A stretch of DNA of 64,000 nt from Planctobacterium sp965279005 (GTDB taxonomy: Bacteria > Pseudomonadota > Gammaproteobacteria > Enterobacterales > Alteromonadaceae): positions 205,284-269,283 of the forward strand of contig CBDIHK010000024.1 in the NCBI GenBank assembly GCA_965279005.1, read 5' to 3'. This document shows, piece by piece, positions 54,417-62,338 of the stretch (its first letter is position 1; the number at the start of each line of letters is the position of its first letter). The notes under the pieces were generated by a model. That model saw nothing but the letters and a program-made list of their open reading frames with translations, searched no databases and was not told where the DNA came from. A program made the translations under genes and the position numbers.

Positions 54417-55016
54417 TTAAACATTGCTAATTTTGGCTGAGCGCAGCGAACGATGTGCCATCAATAGGATTAAAATATACTCTAGATTATTCATTATCAT
54501 CTTGAACAGGGATAAATTGCTGTGCACTAACAACAATTCAGGGTTTGCCCAAGATTCAGGAAATCCAAAGTCATCTATGTTGCGGGCAATATGTTCGAGC
54601 ATGGCCAGTATAGTGACAATTAATCGAAGTTGGTAAATACGAATAATAAAATAATCGGCATAGGTAAAAATAATTTCCTCGTGTTTTATGCCTGGATATA
54701 ATAGGGTAATTAAATGCCACTTATTTTTAATTGCATAGATTATGACTATGTCGATAATAATATGGACTGGATAAATAAGGTTGGCACTGTGGAACGGAAC
54801 ATTTTCAATATCGATAATGAGCCAAAGCAGCAGTTCAGCTACCCGCATAGAGATTATAATCAATAACAAGACAAGGATATTAATATGGTGGCGGTTCAAT
54901 GCCACCGCCACCAACCCTATTACAATGAATAGGGTGTCTGTGGTTTGCCAGTGTCCTAATGCATTCCAGGCCAGGGCGGCCAGCATTACCAGCAATAAAA
55001 GCGTCAGTTTAGACAA
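54417..55016 (-). CDS. Hydrophobic membrane protein of unknown function
   Basis: A 199-residue inner-membrane protein with about six hydrophobic segments (for example KLTLLLLVMLAALAWNAL, ILVLLLIIISMRVAELLLWL and LIYPVHIIIDIVIIYAI). The C-terminal part is amphipathic. It does not match a transporter signature I know. It starts 2 bp after the helix-turn-helix gene, so the two are co-transcribed. It ends at a strong terminator before the exported-peptide gene. It could handle or sense that peptide, which is inference from position. Confidence 0.65.
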   Translation of the reverse strand: MSKLTLLLLVMLAALAWNALGHWQTTDTLFIVIGLVAVALNRHHINILVLLLIIISMRVAELLLWLIIDIENVPFHSANLIYPVHIIIDIVIIYAIKNKWHLITLLYPGIKHEEIIFTYADYFIIRIYQLRLIVTILAMLEHIARNIDDFGFPESWANPELLLVHSNLSLFKMIMNNLEYILILLMAHRSLRSAKISNV

Positions 55017-55018
55017 TA

Positions 55019-55324
55019 CTACAAGTTCTTTTTGATAAACCTGGGTAATAAATAACCGTAACGGCGCAGAAATGCAATGCCGGCCTGCTTCAGCTCGCCT
55101 TCGGCACCGAGGGCTAAAAGCCGGTTGTAGATAACAGGATCGGGGGTTGTGGCATTGTTGCGGTAGTTGTTTAGGGTCTTGCGGTCACACTTACAGGCAG
55201 CAGCAACCTCTTGCATTTTCATCAGCGGCGGACCGTCTTCCGTGCGTTCCGTTAACCGGGTTAAAATTTCATCAATTTCGGCCGCCATGCGGGCATCAGC
55301 CTCAATTTCTCTACTTCTTGCCAT
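55019..55324 (-). CDS. Helix-turn-helix protein
   Basis: A 101-residue protein with a likely helix-turn-helix (MQEVAAACKCDRKTLNNYRNN, residues ~36-56) preceded by a charged helix (MARSREIEADARMAAEIDEI). The tail FLRRYGYLLPRFIKKNL is basic. It is the first gene of a two-gene unit with the membrane protein. It is divergent, across about 146 bp, from another small helix-turn-helix gene, an arrangement often used for mutual regulation. Target unknown. Confidence 0.65.
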   Translation of the reverse strand: MARSREIEADARMAAEIDEILTRLTERTEDGPPLMKMQEVAAACKCDRKTLNNYRNNATTPDPVIYNRLLALGAEGELKQAGIAFLRRYGYLLPRFIKKNL

Positions 55325-55470
55325 TCCAATATGGGGTTTACAGTTGCTCTATCGCGGCAGTATACCAAACAACCAAAATAAAATCACAATGAGAAAGAAA
55401 TTCCCCTTGTGCATTGGTAGCCTTGTGCCCTTGCGAGGAAATAAAAATAACAAACTAGGGGAAGAAAATT

Positions 55471-55716
55471 ATGTTTATCACTGGTGCTGATCTGCGCAAA
55501 CTGCGCTTGACGGCCGGCAAGACCACTACTGAGATGGCTCGTTTTGCCGGGGTAAAGACCCGTAAAACCTATGAAAATTGGGAAAAACAGATGTCTAGCC
55601 CTTCTTTTAACCAAGTGGTGCTCTTGATCCAGGGCTGTGGTTTTGAAGCTGCCAAAGTGGTGGGTGACTTGGTTTCGCGTGAAGACGACAACCGTACCTT
55701 GGATTCTTACGAATAA
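55471..55716 (+). CDS. Small helix-turn-helix DNA-binding protein
   Basis: An 81-residue protein whose first 60 residues (MFITGADLRKLRLTAGKTTTEMARFAGVKTRKTYENWEKQ) form an XRE/phage-repressor-like helix-turn-helix. The rest is a short helical tail (FNQVVLLIQGCGFEAAKVVG). The ATG follows a GGGGAAGAAAATT ribosome site. It is divergent from the other helix-turn-helix gene. It may be a plasmid/phage-derived regulator or a host regulator of the peptide locus. Confidence 0.7.
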   Translation: MFITGADLRKLRLTAGKTTTEMARFAGVKTRKTYENWEKQMSSPSFNQVVLLIQGCGFEAAKVVGDLVSREDDNRTLDSYE

Positions 55717-55738
55717 GGCAAACTCATATCAAGCACTC

Positions 55739-55825
55739 ATATCAAGGGGTCAGAGACCTTGAAACCGGGAAAGCCTAACCTGCTGATTTAAATATAGATT
55801 TTCAAGGTCTCTGACCCCTTGATAT
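55739..55825. repeat. Perfect 26-bp inverted repeat (REP/RAYT-type GGGTCAGAGACC motif)
   Basis: The left arm (55739-55764, starting ATATCAAGGGGTCAGAGACC) and right arm (55800-55825) are exact reverse complements with a 35-nt loop. The GGGGTCAGAG core recurs next to RAYT elements in many gammaproteobacteria. It sits between a helix-turn-helix gene and a convergent membrane-protein gene and could also work as a bidirectional terminator. Confidence 0.8.
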
Positions 55826-56253
55826 TAGCCGAGCTTGGCTTTAAACCAATCCCAAAGGCCTAAAGAACTGTCACTGAACAGGTTGATACCTAATGCGGAT
55901 TTGGCTAGGTACAAGGCAATGAACAGCAGCGCTAGTGCGCTAAAGCCCATCAACATCATTACAAACACCAAAGCAAGAGCTGCTAGGTATTGCTCGTTTT
56001 GCCCCAGCTTGCGGCGGTTTTTACCCATTAAAAACACTAGATAAAAAGACAAAGGCAAGAAGGGGATTTTTAGGGTGCTGCGCACATCGACGCTATGCGC
56101 CCTGCCACCGCGCAAGCCAATCGCCTGTTTTAATCCCAATAGTTGTTCAGTGCTAAAGCTTCCTGCTATGTTGTCCGGCATGCGTTTTAGCAACAGCGCT
56201 ACGTCTGGGTCGTGCATGGGGTGTGCCGTTTGGGCATTGTGGTTGCTTGGCAT
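55825..56253 (-). CDS. Small two-span membrane protein
   Basis: A 142-residue protein with a soluble N-terminal half (DPDVALLLKRMPDNIAGSFSTEQLLGLKQAIGLRGGRAHSVDVR) followed by two membrane spans near residues 68-80 and 90-120. The RGGRAHSVDVRSTLKIPFLPLSFYLV segment recurs in small proteins of marine gammaproteobacteria as I recall, without known function. Its TAA stop overlaps the end of the 26-bp inverted repeat. Confidence 0.65.
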   Translation of the reverse strand: MPSNHNAQTAHPMHDPDVALLLKRMPDNIAGSFSTEQLLGLKQAIGLRGGRAHSVDVRSTLKIPFLPLSFYLVFLMGKNRRKLGQNEQYLAALALVFVMMLMGFSALALLFIALYLAKSALGINLFSDSSLGLWDWFKAKLG

Positions 56254-56370
56254 CTATCCTCCACTACTGGCTTAGATTCAATAGCTTGCAGTATAGAGAT
56301 TGTTGTTGAGGCAATAACTTAGTCATTAGTCTAAGCTTCATTTATTACTCCCGTTGCCACACACTCCAGC

Positions 56371-57051
56371 ATGCACAGTTACCGCTACTATGATTTTGTT
56401 ATGGCCGCCTTTGTGGCGGTGTTGTTGTGTTCCAACCTGATTGGCCCGGCGAAAATTGCCGAAGTTGATGGCATCATCTTTGGCGCCGGAGTCCTGTTTT
56501 TTCCCTTTTCCTATATTTTTGGTGATGTCTTAACAGAAGTTTATGGCTACCAGCGGGCACGGCGGGTAGTGTGGACTGGCTTTGCCGCCTTGGCCTTTGC
56601 CGCATTTATGAGTTGGGTGGTGCTGGCCTTGCCTCCGGCCGAATCGTGGGGTGACCAAGCGGCGCTGGAAACCGCATTTGGCTCTACCTGGCGTATTGTG
56701 ATCGCGTCACTTGTTGGCTTTTGGGCCGGTGAGCTTACCAATTCCTATGTCATGGCCAAAATGAAGATTTGGTCGAAAGGCAAGCACCTGTACCAACGCA
56801 CCATCGGTTCCACGGTGGTGGGCCAAGCAGTGGATTCGATGTTGTTCTACACTATAGCGTTTTGGGGAATTTGGTCGCCTGAGCAGGTGTTTTTGGTGAT
56901 GCTGAGCAACTACACCCTAAAAGTACTTTGGGAAGCCTTAATGACGCCCTTCACCTATAAATTGGTTGGCTTTTTGAAGAAACACGAAGGAGTTGATGTT
57001 TACGATACCAATACCGATTTCACGCCGTTTTCGGTGAAGGTGAAGGATTGA
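56371..57051 (+). CDS. yhhQ: Queuosine precursor transporter, YhhQ family
   Basis: A 226-residue inner-membrane protein with about six spans. The VUT/YhhQ signatures are present: LLCSNLIGPAKIAEVDGIIFGAGVLFFPFSYIFGDVLTEVYGYQRARR and the later GSTVVGQAVDSMLFYTIAFWG. It imports queuosine precursors (preQ0/preQ1) for tRNA wobble modification. I looked for a preQ1 riboswitch in the 117-bp leader and found no convincing match. The C-terminus is cytoplasmic and charged. Confidence 0.9.
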   Translation: MHSYRYYDFVMAAFVAVLLCSNLIGPAKIAEVDGIIFGAGVLFFPFSYIFGDVLTEVYGYQRARRVVWTGFAALAFAAFMSWVVLALPPAESWGDQAALETAFGSTWRIVIASLVGFWAGELTNSYVMAKMKIWSKGKHLYQRTIGSTVVGQAVDSMLFYTIAFWGIWSPEQVFLVMLSNYTLKVLWEALMTPFTYKLVGFLKKHEGVDVYDTNTDFTPFSVKVKD

Positions 57052-57144
57052 GGGGCATAGTTCTATAACTGTTATCCCCATTAGCTTTTGAGGCGCTTTA
57101 TCTTGACCTATACTTGGTAAAAAGTATCACCAGGAGCACACCTA

Positions 57145-57378
57145 ATGATAAACGACAACCACCCTCATTTTGCCGATCTATTTGCGCAATTGGGCTTGGA
57201 CAATTCAGATGCAGCGATTGCTTCGTTTATTAATGAAAACAAAGGGCTAGCGCCTGAAGTCCATATTGAAGAAGCACCATTTTGGAATGACTCCCAAAAA
57301 AGCTTCATTGCCTTTGAATTGGAAGAAGACGCTGAGTGGGCTGAACTCATCGACCAGTTAAACAGCGCATTGCGCTAG
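57145..57378 (+). CDS. DUF2789 family protein
   Basis: A 77-residue acidic cytoplasmic protein (HPHFADLFAQLGLDNSDAAIASFINENKG; EEAPFWNDSQKSFIAFELEEDAEWAELIDQLNSALR). The pattern LFxQLGL, APFWxxxQ and DAEWAExIDQLNxALR matches the DUF2789 family. An AGGAG ribosome site lies upstream of the ATG. Function unknown. Confidence 0.88.
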   Translation: MINDNHPHFADLFAQLGLDNSDAAIASFINENKGLAPEVHIEEAPFWNDSQKSFIAFELEEDAEWAELIDQLNSALR

Positions 57379-57394
57379 CCTAATTGGAAAAATA

Positions 57395-57420
57395 CCCGCT
57401 GCAACAAGCGTTACAGCGGG
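57395..57420 (-). terminator. Terminator of the MATE gene
   Basis: CCCGCTG (57395-57401) pairs with CAGCGGG (57414-57420). On the minus strand the stem is followed by TATTTTT, 14-39 bp past the MATE stop codon. Confidence 0.75.
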
Positions 57421-57433
57421 TTGGGTATCAAGC

Positions 57434-58855
57434 TTAGACTTGCTTCAACTTCCACTTGCCTTGCCTGAAGATATAGACGCCGACTAAGGTCAAAATCGCT
57501 TCGGCGATAAAGATAGCCAAATACACGCCGGTACTTTGCAGGCCAAGGCCTGTTGCCAGTCCATAGGCCAAGGGTATTTGGAACATCCAATAGCAAAAGA
57601 AGTTGATTTTAGTTGGGGTCATGGTATCCCCCGCGCCGTTAAATGCCTGCACCATCACCATGCCCACGGCATAAAACCCGTAGCCATAGGCCACATAGCG
57701 CAAGCAGGCGACGCCGCTGGCAAGTACCGCAGGATCTTGGCTAAACCAACCTATGAGCATTTCGGCAAAGACGATGAATACCAAGGCGATTGCCAATAAA
57801 AAATACAGGTTGTATTTGGCCACGCGCCATACTGATTTTTCTGCCCTATCCGGCAAATTGGCGCCCAAGTTTTGCCCCACTAACGTAGCTGCAGCATTAC
57901 TTAGTCCCCAAGCGGGCAAAATTGAAAACATGATCACCCGCATGGCAATGGTGTAGCCTGCGACCGCTTCACTACCGTAGGTGGAGACGATCCTCACCAA
58001 GAACATCCAACTAGCGGTGGCAATCAAAAACTGCATCATGCCGCCCATAGATACTTTGATAATGTCGAACAATACCTTAAACGATAGTGCCAAATGTTTA
58101 AGCTGCACTTTGATCCGGCCAGTATGGCCGCGCAAGTGGTACAACTGGTATAGCACACCAATACCACGGCCAATGTTGGTGGCTACGGCAGCGCCGGTTA
58201 CCCCCATTTCTGGGAAAGGTCCGATGCCATAGATTAGCAAGGGATCCAGTACTATGTTGATGCCGTTAGCCAACCACAGTGAGCGCATGGCAATCGCCGG
58301 ATCACCGGCACCGCGGAAAATGGCGTTAATCAAAAACAAGTACAGTATGGTGATGGAACCGCACAGCATAATGGTGGTGTAATCGGTGCCAATCGCCAAA
58401 ACTTCAGCCTCTGCACCCATCAAAACCAAAATATCCCGCGCAAAGAATAAGCCGATCAATGCCACAAATAAAGCAACAAAAAAGCCAACCCACAGGGCTT
58501 GCCCCGCGACTAGATCAGCCTGGTCGGTATTGCCCTCACCAATGCGCCTTGCCACCAACGCGGTAACGCCCATGCTCAAGCCAATTGCTACGCCATAGAT
58601 AAGGGTTAACACGGCTTCAGTCAGGCCCACTACAGCAACGGCTTCAAAACCGAGCGAAGCGACGAAGATGATATCCACAATGGCAAAGATGGATTCCATC
58701 AGCATCTCTAGCACCATTGGCACCGCCAATAAAAAGGCTGCGACGCCGATAGAACCTTTGGTGAAGTCCTGTTGCGCATTGCCGGCCAATGCTTGTTTAA
58801 ACAACTGCCATATGTTTGGCTTTTGGGCCAACTGAGTTGTAGTTTGTGTCGTCAT
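57434..58855 (-). CDS. MATE-family multidrug efflux transporter
   Basis: A 473-residue protein with twelve hydrophobic spans in two homologous halves. MATE features include FLLAVPMVLEMLMESIFAIVDIIFVASLG near 40-68, GVAIGLSMGVTALVARRIGEGN near 95 and LSNAAATLVGQNLGANLPDRAE near 325. It should exchange Na+ or H+ for cationic drugs or metabolites. The ribosome site (AGGG) sits only a few bases after a terminator-like hairpin, and a long leader with a small open frame lies upstream, suggesting attenuation. The leader region spans about 340 nt. Confidence 0.93.
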   Translation of the reverse strand: MTTQTTTQLAQKPNIWQLFKQALAGNAQQDFTKGSIGVAAFLLAVPMVLEMLMESIFAIVDIIFVASLGFEAVAVVGLTEAVLTLIYGVAIGLSMGVTALVARRIGEGNTDQADLVAGQALWVGFFVALFVALIGLFFARDILVLMGAEAEVLAIGTDYTTIMLCGSITILYLFLINAIFRGAGDPAIAMRSLWLANGINIVLDPLLIYGIGPFPEMGVTGAAVATNIGRGIGVLYQLYHLRGHTGRIKVQLKHLALSFKVLFDIIKVSMGGMMQFLIATASWMFLVRIVSTYGSEAVAGYTIAMRVIMFSILPAWGLSNAAATLVGQNLGANLPDRAEKSVWRVAKYNLYFLLAIALVFIVFAEMLIGWFSQDPAVLASGVACLRYVAYGYGFYAVGMVMVQAFNGAGDTMTPTKINFFCYWMFQIPLAYGLATGLGLQSTGVYLAIFIAEAILTLVGVYIFRQGKWKLKQV

Positions 58856-58870
58856 TTTTTAGTTCCCTGT

Positions 58871-58925
58871 AAAAAGACACCACCCCCAGAACTGGGTTTT
58901 GTTGTTAACGGTTGTCAGGTGTCTT
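58871..58925 (-). promoter_or_regulatory. Terminator-like attenuator hairpin in the MATE leader
   Basis: On the minus strand AAGACACC pairs with GGTGTCTT (58918-58925 with 58874-58881), enclosing an inner CCCAG/CTGGG hairpin and followed by TTTTT. It ends about 15 nt before the MATE ATG. Termination there would block expression, so a signal must favour an alternative fold, or transcription must start after it. Confidence 0.6.
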
Positions 58926-59090
58926 GGACAAAAAGTCGGAAATCCATTGAGCGCTTGCTATGCAAACGCCCAGGCCACAAAACTCACGCACGCGAATGCA
59001 TCAAACGCTGTGTGTCTGTGCCAATTTCCGATGGATTGCGCCAGTCAGGCTGGCTGTGGTTTTTGTTTGGCTGGGTTTACCCTAAAAGCC

Positions 59091-59180
59091 TTAACAAATA
59101 TTGCGGAGTCGCATGAGGGCGCAAATCACCGGGGACACACTTGCTATGACGCTGTGCATGAAGGCAGTTGCTATTTTCAT
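59091..59180 (-). CDS. Possible 29-residue leader peptide of the MATE gene
   Basis: A short frame starts MKIATAFMHSVIASVSPVIC and ends LMRLRNIC. It has a strong ribosome site (AAGGGGAAGGAC just before ATG). It lies about 235 nt upstream of the MATE gene and the attenuator hairpin. It could be a sensor for ribosome stalling or an unrelated small membrane peptide. No homology was checked. Confidence 0.4.
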   Translation of the reverse strand: MKIATAFMHSVIASVSPVICALMRLRNIC

Positions 59181-59342
59181 TGTCCTTCCCCTTAGGTTTT
59201 TTGCTTGAAGAACTTGCGAGATTAACCTCATTTGATTAATTGTCAACCAATAAATTAGAGCTTGATTCGGATGATATTGATTCTAGGCATAGATTAGGCA
59301 AAGCTATGGTTTTCCAGAAAATGGGCTAAAACCGCTAAGCTA

Positions 59343-60353
59343 ATGAGCTATTTCCACCATATCACGTCACTGAAACGCGCTTGTGCCAGCGCGGGTTACC
59401 AAGTTGAGTGTTTGGATGACTATTCCGACCAAGTACTAAAGCTGGGCAAAGGCGGGCAGCAGCTCATCATTGGTGCAGGTAGTGTTTGCGCTTTTCCGAT
59501 TAATTCGGCAACGGCGGTGACCTTGGTCCGGGATAAATCCCACACAGTAAACATCTTGGCGCAGCACGGCTACAGGGTGCCAACGGGCGATTATTTCTTT
59601 TGCAAGCTGTTTGAAGTGTTCAAGGGTAAAGGCAAGGAGCTCAAAGACGCCTTTGCCTATGCCCAGAAGCTCGGTTACCCGGTTATTGCCAAACCTAATG
59701 TCGGGTCGCAAGGTGCCAATGTAGAGAAACTCTACAACGAAACTGACCTGCGCAAATATATCGATTCGGTTAAGCATATTGTCGGCTGTATCCGCATTGA
59801 AAAACCCATTGATGGCCACGAATACCGGGTGCTAGTGGTGGATGGTAAACCTTGGTACAGCTACCGGCGTGACCGCCCTGAATTGGTATTTGATGGCAAT
59901 ACTTCGGTTGCCCAAGCGATTGAAACTGAATTGGCTAAACAGCGCCACGATGGTTTTAGCACAATTACCTTGGATAGCCCCTATATCAGGGAAATGCTCT
60001 CACAGCACAGCCTAAGCTTGGATAGCAGGCCTGCCCAAGGGTACCGCATTGCTTTTAGCGCTGCGCGCAACCTGGCGGTGGGTGCCGATATCAGCCACTA
60101 CAGCGAAGCCTTTGACCAAGCTGCTGATAATTATTTTGCAGCGATCGCCAAATTGTTTAACCTAAGGTTATTTGGTATCGATTTGTTTTTAGCCAGCGGG
60201 CAAACTGACCTAACCCAGTCTACAATTTTGGAAATTAATGGCAATCCGGGTTTACTCGCCGCGGATCAGCATTCGAGGAGCAACATAATTGACCGGCTTT
60301 GGCACTATGTATTGGCAGCGAGTTTTAGCCAATGTCTGATAAAGCAGCCCTAA
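59343..60353 (+). CDS. ATP-grasp ligase, cyanophycin-synthetase-like
   Basis: A 336-residue carboxylate-amine ligase. The ATP-grasp core runs from VRDKSHTVNILAQHGYRVPTGDYFF (~62) and GYPVIAKPNVGSQGANV (~110) through EYRVLVVDGKPWYSYRRDRPELVFDG (~160) to FGIDLFLASG and ILEINGNPGL (~305), which carry the metal ligands. Its closest relatives by eye are the ATP-grasp modules of cyanophycin synthetase and RimK. It overlaps the next gene, a Mur/FolC-type ligase, by 22 bp; cyanophycin synthetase fuses exactly these two domain types in that order. Product unknown; an amino-acid or peptide conjugate is likely. Confidence 0.85.
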   Translation: MSYFHHITSLKRACASAGYQVECLDDYSDQVLKLGKGGQQLIIGAGSVCAFPINSATAVTLVRDKSHTVNILAQHGYRVPTGDYFFCKLFEVFKGKGKELKDAFAYAQKLGYPVIAKPNVGSQGANVEKLYNETDLRKYIDSVKHIVGCIRIEKPIDGHEYRVLVVDGKPWYSYRRDRPELVFDGNTSVAQAIETELAKQRHDGFSTITLDSPYIREMLSQHSLSLDSRPAQGYRIAFSAARNLAVGADISHYSEAFDQAADNYFAAIAKLFNLRLFGIDLFLASGQTDLTQSTILEINGNPGLLAADQHSRSNIIDRLWHYVLAASFSQCLIKQP

Positions 60354-61657
60354 TCAAGGCCTTATCTGGGCTACCCAAATTTGGCAAGGGTATCTGTTTT
60401 GCCAGGGTGGGCGCTGCCATCAAAGCATTAGGCCTAGAAACCTATACCAGCAATACCCGCAAGGTAGTTTTAACTGGCAGTAACGGCAAGGGCAGCGTTG
60501 CCCGGATCGTCAATGCGGTGTTGTTTCAAGCAGGGTACAAACCCGGCACTTTCACTTCCCCCCACTTTCTTGAATTTAACGAGCGTTTTGTGGTTGCCAA
60601 CCAAGAAGTTGGCTACCCATTGCTGAGACGTGAAATGGACACAGTGCTGGCGGTTACCGCAGATATTGAAGCTGTCCAACAAGAGCGTTTTGGCGTTTTT
60701 GAAGTCTTGTTTTTGCTAGCGTTGTCGGTGTTTAAGCGGCTAGACGCGGATATGCTAATCTTTGAAGCGGGTATTGGTGGCCGCTATGATCCTGTGCGCT
60801 TATTGGGTAGTGACCTTACGGTATTAACTTCAGTGGATCTGGAACACAGTGAACTGTTGGGCACCAGCAAGGAGCTCATTGCCTTTGATAAGCTAGACGC
60901 TTGCCAGCACGGCGGTACGGTGGTACTTGGGAACTTGGAAGCCAGTTTGCTAGATAAGGTGGAGGCTTATGCGTCCTTAAACCAGGTACAGCTGAGAAGG
61001 AGCCAGGACAGCTTCAAAATCACCCCTGTCAAAGGCGACTCCGATACCTGTTGGCAAGTCCATCCGGCAACTGGCAAGGCCTTCTTGGTAAGCCGCTCTC
61101 TGCGCGGTGAGTTTGCCAAATACAATATCGCGACAGCACTGACGTTGTGCGAAGAAGTGCTCGCTAACTTGGGGCGGCAGGATAGGTTCGACCTGTACCA
61201 ACAAGCGCTGCAAAATCTAAGTATTCCTGGCCGTTTAAACCTGGTACACCAAATCCCACCAGTGTTGCTGGACAGCGCCCATACTGAAGAGTCCTACAAG
61301 CTGTTATTCCAATCCCTAGCTGCGAGCCACGACAACAAGTCATTGATATTCTTAGTGGGTGTCTCCAAAGGGCGTGATGCTGCGGCATTGATTGCAGGGC
61401 TTAAGCTGATGGCCAAATTTGTCGTGGTCAGCAGTGCCGACCACAGGGGCGCCAAACCCGATACCCTGTTTAAACAAATCCAATCTGAAAGTATCCCCTG
61501 CCAGCTGCAACCGGATTTATCCAATGCCCTTGGTGCTGCCATGTCCAGGGCACTGGAAGCAAAGACCAGCCTAGTCGTTGCGGGTGGGTTGTTTTTTGCT
61601 GGCGAAGTCAATGCCCTGTTGCAGGGCAAGGACAACAAGGGGCTGTTCTTGTACTAA
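60332..61657 (+). CDS. Mur ligase/FolC-like protein
   Basis: A 441-residue ligase of the Mur/FolC superfamily. The P-loop is VVLTGSNGKGSVARIVNAVL (~45), followed by FTSPHFLEFNERFVV (~75), the omega-loop style of folylpolyglutamate synthase. FEAGIGGRYDPVRLL (~145), VDLEHSELLGTS (~170) and LDSAHTEESYKLLF (~315) complete the central and C-terminal motifs. A carbamylated lysine region is less clear. It overlaps and is probably translated with the ATP-grasp gene, so it is unlikely to be the housekeeping FolC. Together they may extend a gamma-linked or isopeptide chain. Confidence 0.85.
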   Translation: MSDKAALIKALSGLPKFGKGICFARVGAAIKALGLETYTSNTRKVVLTGSNGKGSVARIVNAVLFQAGYKPGTFTSPHFLEFNERFVVANQEVGYPLLRREMDTVLAVTADIEAVQQERFGVFEVLFLLALSVFKRLDADMLIFEAGIGGRYDPVRLLGSDLTVLTSVDLEHSELLGTSKELIAFDKLDACQHGGTVVLGNLEASLLDKVEAYASLNQVQLRRSQDSFKITPVKGDSDTCWQVHPATGKAFLVSRSLRGEFAKYNIATALTLCEEVLANLGRQDRFDLYQQALQNLSIPGRLNLVHQIPPVLLDSAHTEESYKLLFQSLAASHDNKSLIFLVGVSKGRDAAALIAGLKLMAKFVVVSSADHRGAKPDTLFKQIQSESIPCQLQPDLSNALGAAMSRALEAKTSLVVAGGLFFAGEVNALLQGKDNKGLFLY

Positions 61658-61665
61658 TAGTAGTA

Positions 61666-62338
61666 TCAGTCTTGTTTCAGTGTTGCTAAGGACATGCCAA
61701 CAGAAATTGCTTTGCGGTCAAAGGTGACTGTTTTTGTGCAACCTGCGTCGTTACTTATTGTCGAGATCAAAGCATCGGAAAAGTCAGCGTTTCCTTGTTT
61801 ATACAGTTTTATTGCCTTGTAGCACTTATCGGCTTGCTCGACAGCTAATTGTTTGGTTTCCAAAATTGAAATGAGCAGGGTGCACAGTTCCGGTTTTTTT
61901 ACGTCATAACATGAGCAAAATACCGATTCTATTAAGTATTTGCTCACTCAGCGCAGCCTCAGGGACTCAAGTTCAAGGCGCGCGAATGAAGTAATACTGG
62001 TGGTCTTTCGAACTTCGTGCAACGAAGAAATTGTGTTCCTGAGGCGCGTCTTCGATGGGTTTGAAAAGGGTTTATACCGCGTTAAATGTTCTTGATTTAG
62101 ACCCACTAGACCATTGAACATTTGCCTTGTCTAAACCCTTTTCAATTCCCACTGAGAGAGCAAATACTTAATAGAATCGGTATGATACCCAGACTAATTC
62201 AACCATAGTGACAAGTGTTATGAATCCTGGTGATTCATTGGAAACTTGGCATTCGATTATGTGGTTCGCAACAGCACTTTGCTCAGGATCATCTTGAGTC
62301 AAATAACGCACCAACACATTTGTATCAATGCCTATCAT
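61666..62338 (-). pseudogene. vapC: VapC PIN-domain toxin, interrupted by the dispersed element
   Basis: The 5' part (62338-62184) reads MIGIDTNVLVRYLTQDDPEQ and continues to TLVTMVELVWV, the first PIN half with catalytic Asp and Glu. The 3' part (61919-61666) continues CSCYDVKKPELCTLLISILE onward to ADFSDALISTISNDAGCTKTVTFDRKA with the remaining acids. A 264-bp repeat lies between and introduces a stop within a few codons. The ATG overlaps the antitoxin stop by 4 bp (ATGA). A full product is impossible. A 93-codon GTG frame covering the 3' part starts inside the repeat. Confidence 0.88.
61920..62183. repeat. Dispersed palindromic element, copy 3 (264 bp), inside vapC
   Basis: The shortest copy, in the same orientation as copy 1. 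Its ends read ATACCGATTCTATTAAGTAT and the reverse complement. The C-to-T change in the left end is matched by a G-to-A change in the right end, so pairing is kept. It lacks the GC-rich hairpin modules found in copies 1 and 2 but has the same outer backbone. The host gene shows it was inserted, or expanded, within a once-functional frame. Confidence 0.9.

Noticed and set aside
56254..56370. preQ1 riboswitch upstream of the queuosine-precursor transporter
   Set aside because: The 117-bp leader lacks the compact stem plus A-rich tail and ribosome-site pairing expected of preQ1-I or preQ1-II.
58772..59195. Plus-strand frames (114 and 98 codons) across the MATE leader
   Set aside because: They overlap the start of the MATE gene antisense, overlap each other in different frames and show no domain or good ribosome site.
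61666..61947. Separate 93-codon gene after the FolC-like ligase
   Set aside because: Its start lies inside the repeat; the body is the 3' half of vapC, so it is better described as part of a pseudogene.
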